From Aquabacterium humicola (lineage in GTDB: Bacteria > Pseudomonadota > Gammaproteobacteria > Burkholderiales > Burkholderiaceae_C), in the NCBI RefSeq assembly GCF_030167915.1, contig NZ_JARGNB010000009.1, positions 124,001-188,000 of the forward strand: a DNA stretch of 64,000 nt, given 5' to 3'. The translations under genes were made by a program, and so were the position numbers. Shown here piece by piece: positions 20,701 to 28,872 of the stretch (positions are counted from its first letter, which is position 1; every line of letters begins with the position of its first letter). Under the pieces are notes generated by a model. It made no database searches and was not told where the DNA came from. It worked only from the letters and a program-made list of their open reading frames with translations.

Positions 20701-20870
20701 TCCGACGACGCGCCGATCAGGCGCGTGCTGACGGTGACCACCGGCTCGTCGATGCGCGGGTACTCGCGCACGCTGAGCTTGGTGTACGACACCGCGCCGA
20801 CGAGGATCAGCAGCAGCGACATCACCGTGGCGAACACCGGTCGCCGGATCGAGATCTCTGAGAGCTTCAT
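17781..20870 (-). CDS. RND multidrug/solute efflux permease (AcrB-type)
   Basis: Inner-membrane proton-driven exporter of the HAE1 group, working as a trimer with a membrane-fusion protein and an outer-membrane channel. Length of 1029 residues is standard. It opens MKLSEISIRRPVFATVMSL. The proton-relay aspartates are in GLVVDDSIVVLENIF (TM4), and the second half carries the matching repeat with GLITKHGILIVEFSNQL. It follows the membrane-fusion gene by 15 bases and precedes the binding-protein gene by 10. No TolC-like channel gene is nearby, so a channel encoded elsewhere is presumably used. Substrate unknown. Confidence 0.94.
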   Translation of the reverse strand: MKLSEISIRRPVFATVMSLLLILVGAVSYTKLSVREYPRIDEPVVTVSTRLIGASSEVIESQVTKPLEDSIAGIDGVDILTSISRAEQSFITARFKLSKDPDSAAADVRDRVARVRGRLPEATDESIVAKVEADAFPVVWIAFTSDTMSPLEITDVVNRIVKPRLQTIPGVADVPIFGERRYAMRIWLDADKLASYRLTTQDVEDALRRQNLEVPAGRIESRQREFNVTARTDLNTERQFGEVALKAVNGFTVRLKDVARIEQAPASERQSVRLNGSPAISAGIIRNATANPLEISAGVREALPKVQQDLPPGMTVRIANDNSVFIDRSVKSVYTTIAEAVGLVALVVFVFLRTLRASVIPLVTIPVSLIGTFALMAAAGFTINTLTLLSLVLAIGLVVDDSIVVLENIFRHIEEGGGHLMTPFQAALKGAREIGFAVLAMTMTLAAVFAPLAFTPGRTGRLFVEFALALAGAVIVSGFVALTLTPMMCSLLLRHNPKPNFFDRGMERFLVWLTERYAGALTWVLAHRWVVLVMMLASGAGSWVLFNGLRSELAPMEDRGVVLGSINAPDGATLEYTARYGRELEKIAAKHPELDRVFVSSGNPTVAQAMSFMGAKDWSLREKSTQQIARELQQQFAGLPGVLAFASTPPSLGQGFRDRPVNFVIVTSDSYQNLAATTQKILAEMAKNPGFVAPDSDLRLNKPELFMEVDRDRAADAGVSVDQVARTVETMLGGRAVTRYKRGADQYDVIVQTQTTGRTTPEDIEKLFVRGRGDAMLPLSSLVKVRESVSPRELNHFNQRRSVSITANLAPNYALGDALKFMDDTARAVLQPGYATELNGVSREFRSSSGALALVFVLALVFIFLVLSAQFESFIDPFVIMLSVPLSMVGALGAITLTGGTLNVYSQIGLITLVGLITKHGILIVEFSNQLRQQGRSVREATIEAASLRLRPILMTTGAMVLGALPLALASGAGAESRQQIGWVIVGGMSLGTLLTIFVVPTVYTLLARGAVPGENTTPELAEATAPAH

Positions 20871-20885
20871 GCCGCGCTCCTCGGA

Positions 20886-22112
20886 TCAGGGTGTCGTGAA
20901 GGCGACGCGCGGCGCCGACGCGCCATTGGCCGTTGCGCGCGCGCCGGCCGGTGCACTCGCCGCACCCGGCGCGGGCCCGCCGCCGCCGGCGCCGCTCGCA
21001 CCACCCAGCTGCACGATGCGCAGCGGCTGCGGTTCGCCGCGCATCAGCCGCGCCTGGCCGGCGACCACGACGGCATCGCCGGCGCGCACGCCTTCGAGCA
21101 CCTCGACGCGGCCCGCGGTTCGCGCGCCGATGCGCGCCTGCATGCGCTGGCCAAGCTTGGCGCCGTTCGGACCGTCGACCACCTTGATCAGGAACTGCTG
21201 CTCGCCCATCGGCACCAGCGCTTCCTCGGGCACGGTGACCGCCTGCTCTCGCACGGCGAAGACGATGCGCGTGCGCGCAAACATGCCCGAACGCAGATCG
21301 CCGCCGGTATTGGCCAGCTTCGCGCGCACCAGCAGCGAACGGCCGCTGGCGTCGAGTTGCGAATCCACCGCCTCGACCCTCGCCGCGTAACGCTTGCCCG
21401 GCAGCGCATCGAGGTTCACCGCGACCGCCTGGCCGGGCTTGAGCTGCGAGAGATAGCGCTCGGGCAGCCGGAAGTCGACCCACACCGACGACACGTCCTC
21501 GACCTGCACCAGGTCGGCGCCGTCCTTCACGTAGTCGCCGATGTTGACGCTGCGGATGCCCACGATGCCGTCGAACGGCGCCACCACCTTCATGCGCTGC
21601 AGCTGGGCGCGGGCGAGCGCCACCTGGGCTTCGGCCACCTCGAGGTTCGCCTGCGCCTGGTCCACCACGCTCTGGCTGACGAAGTTCTGCGCCACCAGCT
21701 CGCGGTTGCGCTGCAGGTTCGTGCGCGCGATGTTGGCTTGCGCGTTCGCCTGCTGGGCCTGGGCCTGCTGCAGCGCATCGTCCAGCTGCACCAGCAGCTG
21801 GCCGCGGCGCACGCGCTGCCCGTCGGCAAAGCCCAGCTTCGCGATGCGGCCGCCGACCTCGGGACGCAGCATCACGCCCTGGTTCGAGCGCAGCGTGCCG
21901 ACCGCCTGAGCGTCCTCCTCCAGGCGCGTCACCTCAGCCCGGCCGATCTCCACCGCCACCGGCCCCGCCGCCGCGCCCGGGCCGCCGGGCGCCCGCGCCC
22001 CGCCGGTGGCGGCCTGCGCGGCCGGTGTCGCGGGGCGGTTCTGCAGCCACCAGGCGCCGAAGGCGGCGCCCGCCAGCGCGAGCGCGACAACGGTGGTATG
22101 GACCTTGTTCAT
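20886..22112 (-). CDS. RND efflux membrane-fusion (periplasmic adaptor) protein
   Basis: Adaptor linking the RND pump to an outer-membrane channel. An N-terminal hydrophobic anchor (TTVVALALAGAAFGAWWL) precedes an Ala/Pro/Gly-rich linker and a lipoyl-like half (GVMLRPEVGGRIAKLGFADGQ). An alpha-helical hairpin rich in Gln/Ala follows (QQAQAQQANAQANIARTN), then the second lipoyl half (VVAPFDGIVGIRSV) and the beta-barrel domain. ATG at 22112 gives 408 residues; the longer frame upstream is not supported. It is the first gene of the four-gene operon, so the operon promoter should lie upstream of 22112. Confidence 0.92.
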   Translation of the reverse strand: MNKVHTTVVALALAGAAFGAWWLQNRPATPAAQAATGGARAPGGPGAAAGPVAVEIGRAEVTRLEEDAQAVGTLRSNQGVMLRPEVGGRIAKLGFADGQRVRRGQLLVQLDDALQQAQAQQANAQANIARTNLQRNRELVAQNFVSQSVVDQAQANLEVAEAQVALARAQLQRMKVVAPFDGIVGIRSVNIGDYVKDGADLVQVEDVSSVWVDFRLPERYLSQLKPGQAVAVNLDALPGKRYAARVEAVDSQLDASGRSLLVRAKLANTGGDLRSGMFARTRIVFAVREQAVTVPEEALVPMGEQQFLIKVVDGPNGAKLGQRMQARIGARTAGRVEVLEGVRAGDAVVVAGQARLMRGEPQPLRIVQLGGASGAGGGGPAPGAASAPAGARATANGASAPRVAFTTP

Positions 22113-22236
22113 CGAATCGCCATTCGCATCGAATTGCACACTGTAACGTTGCACGACAAGCCCGCACCGGCAGTTTGCGACGACCGGCCGCCGGATCGCC
22201 CCGGATGACGAACCGCGACGCGACCCACGTGTGCAG

Positions 22237-22680
22237 TCAGCGCCGCACGGTCTCGACGCCGCGATTGGCGAGCTGGTCGGCGCGCTCGTTGCCCGGGTCG
22301 CCCGCATGACCGCGCACCCAGTGCCACTGCACCTGGTGCTGCGCGACCAGCGCGTCGAGCCGCTGCCAGAGCTCCTGGTTCTTCACCGGCTTGTTGTCCG
22401 CGGTGCGCCAGCCGCGGTTCTTCCAGCCCTTGATCCAGCTGGTGATGCCGTTCTTCACGTACTCGCTGTCGGTGTAGATCGCCACCGGCGTCGGCCGCTT
22501 GAGCGCAGACAGTGCCTCGATCACCGCGGTCAGTTCCATGCGGTTGTTGGTCGTCGTGGCCTCGCCGCCGAACAGTTCCTTCTCGTGCTCGCCCCAGCGC
22601 ATCCAGGCGCCCCAGCCGCCCGGACCCGGGTTGCCCTTGCAGGCCCCGTCCGTGTAGATCACCACCAACGCTTCGCTCAT
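22237..22680 (-). CDS. rnhA: ribonuclease HI
   Basis: Cleaves RNA in RNA-DNA hybrids, removing R-loops and primers. All four catalytic acids are visible in context: Asp in [11 protein letters not shown], Glu in NRMELTAV, Asp in YTDSEYVK and Asp in [10 protein letters not shown]. The basic handle GWKNRGWRT is also present. At 147 residues it matches the bacterial length. The ATG at 22680 is the usual start (MSEAL); an in-frame ATG at 22725 overlapping the methyltransferase end by 8 bases is possible. It lies 37 bases downstream of the methyltransferase, an arrangement common in betaproteobacteria, where dnaQ often follows. Confidence 0.95.
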   Translation of the reverse strand: MSEALVVIYTDGACKGNPGPGGWGAWMRWGEHEKELFGGEATTTNNRMELTAVIEALSALKRPTPVAIYTDSEYVKNGITSWIKGWKNRGWRTADNKPVKNQELWQRLDALVAQHQVQWHWVRGHAGDPGNERADQLANRGVETVRR

Positions 22681-22717
22681 CTGTTCGTTCTGCCTTGCGG
22701 TCGCTCGCTGCGACACG

Positions 22718-23557
22718 TCAGCCATTGTCGGTGGGCCGGCCCCGCGTGTGCATGCGCGGTTGCGCGACCACGGCCGGCGCCTTGGCCGGCACCTTCTGCA
22801 TGCGCGCCAGGCCGACCAGCCGCATGCCGCGCACGCGCTTGACCGCGACGACGCAGTACAGCGCGCCGAGCACCGGCCACCAGCGCTCGCCGGCGCGCTC
22901 CATCCAGCCGCCGCGATCGAGCCAGCGCTGCGAGCCGAAGGGCGGGCGCCAGCAGCCGAATCGGCCGCGCTCGACCTCGAAGCCGAGCAGCCGCAGCCAG
23001 TCGCGCAGGCGCCAGTAGCCGATGAAGTCGCCGGCGCGCGGCAGGAAGAGCTTGCCGCCCAGGCCCATGCCGCGTCGCAGGTGACCGTAGCGCTGGCGCG
23101 CACCCCACAGGCTCGCCGGGTTGAAGCCCGTGACCACGACGCGGCCTTCCGGCACCAGCACGCGCTCCACTTCACGCAGCGTGTCGTGCGCATCGCGTGC
23201 GAGCTCCAGCGCATGCGGCAGCACGACGAGGTCCAGGCTCTGGCTCGGGAACGGCAGCGCGTCGTAGTCGCAGTGCAGCGCGAGGCCGGCGTGCGGCGCC
23301 AGCGTCGAGATCGATTCGTCGACCGGCGGCAGCTCGTACGGCTCGGGCATGTACAGCGAGTCGCTCGCCACCCAGCGGTGCGGCATGCGGTTCGCGCGCA
23401 GGCCGTCGAGCTGCGGCAGCCCCAGCTGCAGCGCATGGAACCCGAACAGGTCGCTGACGTGGCGGTCCAGCTGCACCTGCTCCCAGCCCAGCAGATAGCG
23501 CCCTGGCGGGCTCTTCAGCCACTGAGCCAACTCTATAATCGATGATTCGCGCGTCAT
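22718..23557 (-). CDS. class I SAM-dependent methyltransferase
   Basis: Small-molecule-type methyltransferase of the Methyltransf_11 kind: an acidic-loop segment [19 protein letters not shown] and the downstream [20 protein letters not shown]. The classic glycine-rich motif I is poorly preserved. It is regularly found upstream of rnhA in Burkholderiales; the substrate is unknown. I start it at the ATG at 23557 (MTRESSI). That codon and the divergent gloB ATG share the bases of one CATG. An upstream in-frame ATG at 23590 would run into gloB. The C-terminus is basic. Confidence 0.8.
   Translation of the reverse strand: MTRESSIIELAQWLKSPPGRYLLGWEQVQLDRHVSDLFGFHALQLGLPQLDGLRANRMPHRWVASDSLYMPEPYELPPVDESISTLAPHAGLALHCDYDALPFPSQSLDLVVLPHALELARDAHDTLREVERVLVPEGRVVVTGFNPASLWGARQRYGHLRRGMGLGGKLFLPRAGDFIGYWRLRDWLRLLGFEVERGRFGCWRPPFGSQRWLDRGGWMERAGERWWPVLGALYCVVAVKRVRGMRLVGLARMQKVPAKAPAVVAQPRMHTRGRPTDNG
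23534..23539 (+). promoter_or_regulatory. -10 box of the gloB promoter
   Basis: A perfect TATAAT 16 bases before the gloB ATG, inside the start of the divergent methyltransferase gene. It predicts a leader of about 10 bases. The -35 match (TCTTCA, 23512-23517) is weak. Confidence 0.55.
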
Positions 23558-24347
23558 GAATCTGATCGCCCTGCCCGCCTTCTCGGACAACTACATCTGG
23601 ATGCTGCACGACGGCCGCCAGGCGATCGTCGTCGATCCGGGAGACGCGGCGCCGGTGCAGTCCGCACTCGATGCCAACGGGCTCGCGCTGGCGGCCATTC
23701 TAGTGACGCACCATCATCCCGATCACGTCGGCGGCGTGGACGCGCTGCGGCCGCGGCTGCAGGGCCCGGTCCATGCGCCGGCGCACGAGGTCATCCCGCA
23801 ACCGAACGTTCCCCTGCACGACGGCGACCGCATCCAGGTGCTCGGCATCGAGTTCGAGGTCTTCGACGTGCCGGGCCATACCGCCGGTCATATCGCCTAT
23901 GTGGAGCGGCCACGGGCGGGGCAGCCGCCGGCGACCGGCGCGGCGCCGATCCTGTTCTGCGGCGACACGCTGTTCTCGGCCGGCTGCGGCCGCCTGTTCG
24001 AAGGCACCCCTGCCCAGATGCACGCATCGCTGACACGCCTGGCTGCGCTGCCGGGCCAGACGCAAGTCTGCTGCACGCACGAATACACCGAGGCCAACCT
24101 GCGCTTCGCCGCCGCGGTCGAACCGGCGAACACCGCCGTCGCCGATCATGTCCGGGCCTGCGGCGCGCTGCGCGCCCAGGGCCTGCCCACCCTGCCTTCC
24201 ACCGTCGCCCGCGAGCGGGCCATCAACCCTTTCCTGCGCTGCGCCGAGCCGGACGTGATCCGTGCCGCCCGCGCGCAGGGCGCCGCCAACGACAGCGCCG
24301 TGGAAGTCTTCGCGGCGCTGCGCGAATGGAAGAACCGATTCCGATGA
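23556..24347 (+). CDS. gloB: hydroxyacylglutathione hydrolase (glyoxalase II)
   Basis: Hydrolyses S-lactoylglutathione to lactate and glutathione, completing methylglyoxal detoxification. It is a metallo-beta-lactamase fold enzyme with the binuclear motif THHHPDHVGG, the second metal ligand region VPGHTAGHIAY, the bridging aspartate in LFCGDTLFSAGCGRLFEG and THEYTEANLRFA. Length of 263 residues is normal. The start [17 protein letters not shown] is the conserved family N-terminus. Its TGA overlaps the start of the lytic transglycosylase gene (ATGA). Confidence 0.96.
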   Translation: MNLIALPAFSDNYIWMLHDGRQAIVVDPGDAAPVQSALDANGLALAAILVTHHHPDHVGGVDALRPRLQGPVHAPAHEVIPQPNVPLHDGDRIQVLGIEFEVFDVPGHTAGHIAYVERPRAGQPPATGAAPILFCGDTLFSAGCGRLFEGTPAQMHASLTRLAALPGQTQVCCTHEYTEANLRFAAAVEPANTAVADHVRACGALRAQGLPTLPSTVARERAINPFLRCAEPDVIRAARAQGAANDSAVEVFAALREWKNRFR

Positions 24348-25963
24348 CTCGCCGCCTCGCCCTGTCCCTGCTCGCCGCGCTGCTGGTCAGCGCCTGCGCC
24401 ACGCCACCCGCGCCGGCCCCGGAGGCGCCTCCGGTCGCACCCGCACCGGCCGAGCCTGCGCCGCCGCCGGCCGCACCCGCGCCGGTGGCGCCGCCGCCGG
24501 AACCCGTCGAACCCGTGCCGCCGCCGGTGGCGATCGACCCGCTGCGTCCCGACGTGCGCATCGATCCCGAGGACCAGCGCACGCGCATCGACCTGTGGAT
24601 GCGGCTGCGCGCCGGCTTCGCGATGGCCGAGCTCGATGGCGAGCTCGTGCGCAAGTGGGAGCAGTGGTATTCGTCGCGGCCCGACTACGTGCAGCGCATG
24701 ACCGAGCGCGGCGGGCGCTACCTGTTCCACATCCTCGAGGAGCTCGACAAGCGCGGCATGCCCAGCGATCTCGCGCTGCTGCCGTTCATCGAAAGCGCCT
24801 ACAACCCCGAGGCGATGTCGCACGCGAAGGCCTCCGGCATGTGGCAGTTCGTGCCCGCGACCGGGCGCGATTTCGACCTGCGCCAGAACGTCTTCCGCGA
24901 CGACCGCCGCGACGTGCTGGCCTCGACGCGCGCCGCGCTGGATTACCTGCAGGCGCTGTACGGCATGTTCGGCGACTGGCAGCTGGCGCTGGCCGCGTAC
25001 AACTGGGGCCAGGGCAACGTGCAGCGCGCGCAGGCGCGCAACCTGCGCGCCGGCCTGCCGACCGACTACGCGAGCCTGCGCATGCCAGACGAGACGCGCA
25101 ACTACCTGCCCAAGCTGCAGGCGGTGAAGAACATCGTGCTGAAGCCGGAGCGCTTCGCGCTGACGCTGCCGCCGCTGCAGAACCACCCGTATTTCCTGTC
25201 GGTGCCGATCGAGCGCGACATCGACGTCGAGCTCGCCGTGCGCTTCGCCGGCCTGTCGCTGGAGGAGTTCCGCCAACTCAATCCGCAGATGAACAAGCCG
25301 GTGATCCTGGCCGCCGGCACGCCCCAGGTGCTGCTGCCGTACGACGCCGCGAACACCTTCGTTCGCGCGCTGTCGGCACACCGCGGCAAGCTCGCCAGCT
25401 GGACCGCCTGGGTCGCGCCGAAGACGCTGAAGCCGGCCGAAGCGGCGCGCCAGGTCGGCATGGACGAAGCCCAGCTGCGCGAGGTGAACCGCATCCCCGC
25501 CGGCATGCTCGTGAAGGCGGGATCGACGCTGCTGGTGCCGCGCGACGCGAAGCGCGGCGCCGACGTCGCCGAGGAGATCGCGCACAACGCGATGCTCGCG
25601 CTGGCGCCCGATCGGCCGCCGCTGCGCCGCGTCAGCTTCCGCGCCGGCAAGAAGGGCGACAGCGTGGCCGCTGTCGCCAGGCGTTACCGTGTCGCGCCGG
25701 CGCAGGTCGCGGCCTGGAACAAGGTCGGCGCGCAGGCGAGCTTCAAGCCGGGCGAGGCGATCGTCGTGATGCTGGCGTCGCAGCCGGCGCGCACCGCGGA
25801 AGCCCGGCCGGTCCGCGAGGACGCGCGGCCCGCACGCGCCACGGCCACGAAGGTCCGCTCCGTCGCCAAGCCGGTGCGCACGGCCGCCCGTCCCGCCAGC
25901 AGCACCGGACGCCGCCTGTCGAAGCCGGCCCCGACGGCGCGCAGCCGCGCGACCCAGCCCTGA
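24344..25963 (+). CDS. mltD: LysM-containing membrane-bound lytic transglycosylase (MltD-like lipoprotein)
   Basis: Cleaves peptidoglycan glycan strands to 1,6-anhydro ends. The start MTRRLALSLLAALLVSAC carries a lipobox (VSAC), so it is an outer-membrane-type lipoprotein; a Pro/Ala-rich linker follows. The SLT domain near residues 100-260 has the catalytic Glu in LLPFIESAYNP and the usual SGMWQFVPATGR and AAYNWGQGNV. Two LysM-like regions follow (about 340-400 and 420-475), then a basic Arg/Ala/Pro tail. ATG at 24344 overlaps the gloB stop; this order is common in betaproteobacteria. Confidence 0.9.
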   Translation: MTRRLALSLLAALLVSACATPPAPAPEAPPVAPAPAEPAPPPAAPAPVAPPPEPVEPVPPPVAIDPLRPDVRIDPEDQRTRIDLWMRLRAGFAMAELDGELVRKWEQWYSSRPDYVQRMTERGGRYLFHILEELDKRGMPSDLALLPFIESAYNPEAMSHAKASGMWQFVPATGRDFDLRQNVFRDDRRDVLASTRAALDYLQALYGMFGDWQLALAAYNWGQGNVQRAQARNLRAGLPTDYASLRMPDETRNYLPKLQAVKNIVLKPERFALTLPPLQNHPYFLSVPIERDIDVELAVRFAGLSLEEFRQLNPQMNKPVILAAGTPQVLLPYDAANTFVRALSAHRGKLASWTAWVAPKTLKPAEAARQVGMDEAQLREVNRIPAGMLVKAGSTLLVPRDAKRGADVAEEIAHNAMLALAPDRPPLRRVSFRAGKKGDSVAAVARRYRVAPAQVAAWNKVGAQASFKPGEAIVVMLASQPARTAEARPVREDARPARATATKVRSVAKPVRTAARPASSTGRRLSKPAPTARSRATQP

Positions 25964-26022
25964 ACGCCCCCGCGGTCGCGGCGGCTGCCGCGGACCGCCT
26001 GCACTCGATCGCCTGGCCGACC

Positions 26023-27357
26023 GTGGCCGCGGCGCCGGCCACGCGTCTGGCCGCGCTGGTCGAGATGCTGCGCGACACCCAGTGGCTGCCGGCGCAGCGG
26101 CTGCGCGCGGGCCAGATGCAGCAGCTCGCGGCGCTGCTGCAGCATGCCTTCGAGGCGAGTGAATTCCATCGCGAGCGCCTGAGCTCGGTCGGCTACCGCC
26201 GCGGCTCGCCGGTCACGCCCGCGCTGCTGGCCGCACTGCCGGTGCTGACGCGCTCGGAGGTGCAGGACCACCGCGCCGCGATCGAATGCCGACGGCTGCC
26301 CGCAGGCCACGGCGAGCCGATCCCGATCGAGTCGTCCGGTTCCACCGGCGCGCCGGTGCGCGTGCTCGGCAGCGGCCTCACGAAGTTGTTCTGGAACGCG
26401 CTGACGGTCCGCTCCCACGAGTGGAACCGCAGCGACCTGAAGGCGCTGGCGGCGGTCATCAACTTCTTCCCGAAGCTGCCGCCGGGCGGGGCCCGACGGC
26501 CGGACTGGGGTCCGCCGATGAACCGGCTGTTCCAGACCGGGCCCTGCGTCGGCATGCACATCGTCACGCCGGTCGACGTGCAGGCGCGCTGGCTGATCGC
26601 CCAGCAGCCGACCTACCTCGTCACGCATCCGACCAACGCGATGGCCCTGGCCGAATGGTTCCTGGCGCACGGCGAGCGCCTGAGCCACCTGCGCGAGGTC
26701 CGCACGATGAGCGAGGCCCATCCTGCCGATCTGCGGCAAGCCTGCCAGTCCGCCTGGGGCGCGCGCGTCGCCGACCTCTACAGCTCGCGCGAAGCCGGGA
26801 TCATGGCGATCGAGTGCCCGCACAGCGGCCTGTACCACGTGCAGTCCGAGCACCTGATCGTCGAGGTACTGCGTGACGACGGCAGCCCGTGCGAACCAGG
26901 CGAGCTGGGTCGCGTCGTCGTGACCAACCTGCACAACTACGCGTTCCCGCTGCTGCGCTACGACGTCGGCGACCTCGCGGAACCGGGGCCGCCCTGCGGC
27001 TGCGGCCGGCACCTGCCGACGCTGCGACGCATTGCCGGGCGCATCCGCAACATGCTGGTGCTGCCGAACGGCCAGACCCTGTGGCCGTCGATCGCCGGCC
27101 TGAAGATGGGGCGCGCCGCACCGATCCGCCAGTTCCAGGTGGTGCAGACCAGCCTGCGCGAGGTCCAGGTGCTGCTGGTCGCCGACGCCCCGCTGGATGC
27201 AGCACAGGCGCAGACCGTGCGCGACATCGTCGCCGAGGCGCTGGTGCACCCCTTCGAGATCACGCTGTCCTATCGGGACGCGATCCCCCGCGCCGCCAGC
27301 GGCAAGTTCGAGGAGTTCAAGTCGCTGGTGCCAGCGCCGGGTCGCGGCACGACGTGA
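26023..27357 (+). CDS. PaaK/CapK-like adenylate-forming ligase
   Basis: ANL-superfamily enzyme resembling phenylacetate-CoA ligase. It has the phosphate loop SSGSTGAPVR near residue 104, SREAGIMAIEC (A5 region), RYDVGDLA (hinge region), a Cys-rich CGCGRHLPTLRRIAGR and a terminal ASGKFEEFKS with the candidate catalytic lysine. The start is uncertain: CTG at 25960 overlaps the mltD stop, GTG at 26023 gives 444 residues, and ATG at 26065 gives 430. No phenylacetate-pathway gene is nearby, so the acyl substrate is unknown. Its 3' end overlaps the convergent cupin gene by 41 bases. Confidence 0.75.
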   Translation: MAAAPATRLAALVEMLRDTQWLPAQRLRAGQMQQLAALLQHAFEASEFHRERLSSVGYRRGSPVTPALLAALPVLTRSEVQDHRAAIECRRLPAGHGEPIPIESSGSTGAPVRVLGSGLTKLFWNALTVRSHEWNRSDLKALAAVINFFPKLPPGGARRPDWGPPMNRLFQTGPCVGMHIVTPVDVQARWLIAQQPTYLVTHPTNAMALAEWFLAHGERLSHLREVRTMSEAHPADLRQACQSAWGARVADLYSSREAGIMAIECPHSGLYHVQSEHLIVEVLRDDGSPCEPGELGRVVVTNLHNYAFPLLRYDVGDLAEPGPPCGCGRHLPTLRRIAGRIRNMLVLPNGQTLWPSIAGLKMGRAAPIRQFQVVQTSLREVQVLLVADAPLDAAQAQTVRDIVAEALVHPFEITLSYRDAIPRAASGKFEEFKSLVPAPGRGTT

Positions 27358-28015
27358 GGTGCTCGGCGTAGCTCATGCGCGGCAGGACGTCCGGGTCGCC
27401 ATGATCGTGGTGATCGATCGGCAGCACGAATCCATCGGCGGCCGGCGACACGTAGCGGGCCATCGCCGAGACGAGCCAGAACCCGTGGCCGGCATCGAAG
27501 GTGTGCGCGGTCCAGGCCGGCCAGTAGATCAGGTCGCCCTCCTGCACCGGACACACCAGCATCCGGGGACGCCCATCCACCTGGCGCGCGACGTAGAGCG
27601 TGGCGCGCCCCCGCGTGATCAGCGAGATGCGCCCGGAGTCGTGCAGGTGGGGCGCGCGGTTGCGGCTGCTCAGCGAGCCCTCCTGGACCTGCTCCGCCGG
27701 CGCCTGGATGTGGATGGCGCCCGGCAGTCCGGGACGGCCGACCAGCCATTGGCTGCGAAAATCCAGGTCCGGCGCATCCTTGGCGTAACCCGCGTCGATC
27801 GATTGCTGCAGGGCACGCTCGCGCAGCCAGGCCGCCGTTTGGGGCGCTGACTCGATGAAGCGGCCGCTCGCCCAGCGCTGCGCGACCATGGCCTCGAATT
27901 CATCGGCCGCCAGTGTCTGGCCGAGCATGCGAGAAAAGAAGTCGGCAGCCCATCGATCCGCGGGAGGTGAAGGGACCGGCGCGGGTGCGTCGAGCGGCAC
28001 GGAGTTCGAACTCAT
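27317..28015 (-). CDS. cupin-fold protein of unknown role
   Basis: A 232-residue protein with an N-terminal helical region (about 20-75) and a cupin core at about 115-190. Possible metal ligands are H123 and H125 in APHLHDSG and H171 in WTAHTFDAG, with the strand motif GDLIYWP between them. No exact family is recognised; an asparaginyl-hydroxylase-like or sensing cupin is possible. The ATG at 28015 has no visible ribosome site, since the bases upstream are the Shine-Dalgarno of the divergent gene. It converges on and overlaps the PaaK-like ligase gene. Function not assigned. Confidence 0.65.
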   Translation of the reverse strand: MSSNSVPLDAPAPVPSPPADRWAADFFSRMLGQTLAADEFEAMVAQRWASGRFIESAPQTAAWLRERALQQSIDAGYAKDAPDLDFRSQWLVGRPGLPGAIHIQAPAEQVQEGSLSSRNRAPHLHDSGRISLITRGRATLYVARQVDGRPRMLVCPVQEGDLIYWPAWTAHTFDAGHGFWLVSAMARYVSPAADGFVLPIDHHDHGDPDVLPRMSYAEHLTSCRDPALAPAT

Positions 28016-28029
28016 AGGACAGGAGTGAG

Positions 28030-28872
28030 ATGGCAACCCAATGGCAGGTCGAATCGGCAGCGCGCCGCCTCGGCGGGACCGCATTGTCGCCGGACCGCGG
28101 TGGTTACACCCTGACCATGCGCGAATGCGCCGGTGCCGACGAGTGCATCGCCGCCGTTCGCGACGCCGCCCCGATGGCGCCGGCGCGTGCGCTGCATGTC
28201 GGCTGGGGCAGCTTCAGGAACCTGGACCTCGCCGCCGCCGCGCGCGTGGCAGCGCTGCTGCTGCTCGACGTCAACGAACACCAGTTCCGCGTGTGGCGTG
28301 CCGTCGCCCAGGTGCTGCCGGACAGCCGCAGCGCCGCGGACTTCATCGATCGCGTCGCGGTGGCGCTGCCGAACGAGCCGCGCCTGCGCCAGTTCGGCAC
28401 CGATACGCGCCGCTGGCTTCGCGGCGACCTCGAGCGTCCCGGCAGCTGGCTCTTCGAAGGCGACCCCGATGGCTTCCGGCGCGTGCGCGAGCTGTTCATG
28501 TCCGGCCAGGTCGCCACCGCGGCGCTGGACCTGCGCGACGGCGCCGGCATGGCCCGCCTCGAGGCCGAGCTCGGCCTGGCCGCTCACGATGGATGGCAGC
28601 TGGAAACCACCTACGTCTCGAACATCCCGTGGATGCTCGCCCAGCCGGTCGGATTCTTCGGCGAGCAACATGGCACGCTGGGCGGCGAACGATCGGTGCT
28701 GGAAGCGGCACGCGAACACCTCGCGCCCGTCGCCATGCGCAGTCGCCGCGTGGTGTCGGCGATGCACCTTCGCGCGGACGCGAGTGCGGACAACCTGCAA
28801 TGGCAGACCGAACTGCTGAACCCCGCGGACTTCCTCGAGCCCGCGCGCTGGCGCGTCCTGACGACGCCTTAG
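28030..28872 (+). CDS. Rossmann-like, methyltransferase-like protein
   Basis: A 280-residue protein with an apparent SAM-binding core: [17 protein letters not shown] (glycine loop, residues 53-69), then [11 protein letters not shown] with D80 and N82 at the end of strand 2, and a later YVSNIPWML where methyltransferases carry their substrate-loop motif. It resembles the LIC10091-like / DUF3419 group of predicted methyltransferases. AGGAG sits 6 bases before the ATG at 28030. It is divergent from the cupin by 14 bases, and its TAG overlaps the recR TAA on the other strand. No substrate can be proposed. Confidence 0.55.
   Translation: MATQWQVESAARRLGGTALSPDRGGYTLTMRECAGADECIAAVRDAAPMAPARALHVGWGSFRNLDLAAAARVAALLLLDVNEHQFRVWRAVAQVLPDSRSAADFIDRVAVALPNEPRLRQFGTDTRRWLRGDLERPGSWLFEGDPDGFRRVRELFMSGQVATAALDLRDGAGMARLEAELGLAAHDGWQLETTYVSNIPWMLAQPVGFFGEQHGTLGGERSVLEAAREHLAPVAMRSRRVVSAMHLRADASADNLQWQTELLNPADFLEPARWRVLTTP

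Noticed and set aside
17724-20861. 1045-residue plus-strand open frame
   Set aside because: It lies exactly antisense to the RND pump gene, has an extreme Arg/His/Asp composition and no domain. Such shadows are expected in very GC-rich DNA.
24262-26022. Ligase frame extended upstream to 1031 residues
   Set aside because: The upstream part lies in the lytic transglycosylase gene in a shifted frame; ligase homology begins only after about 26000.
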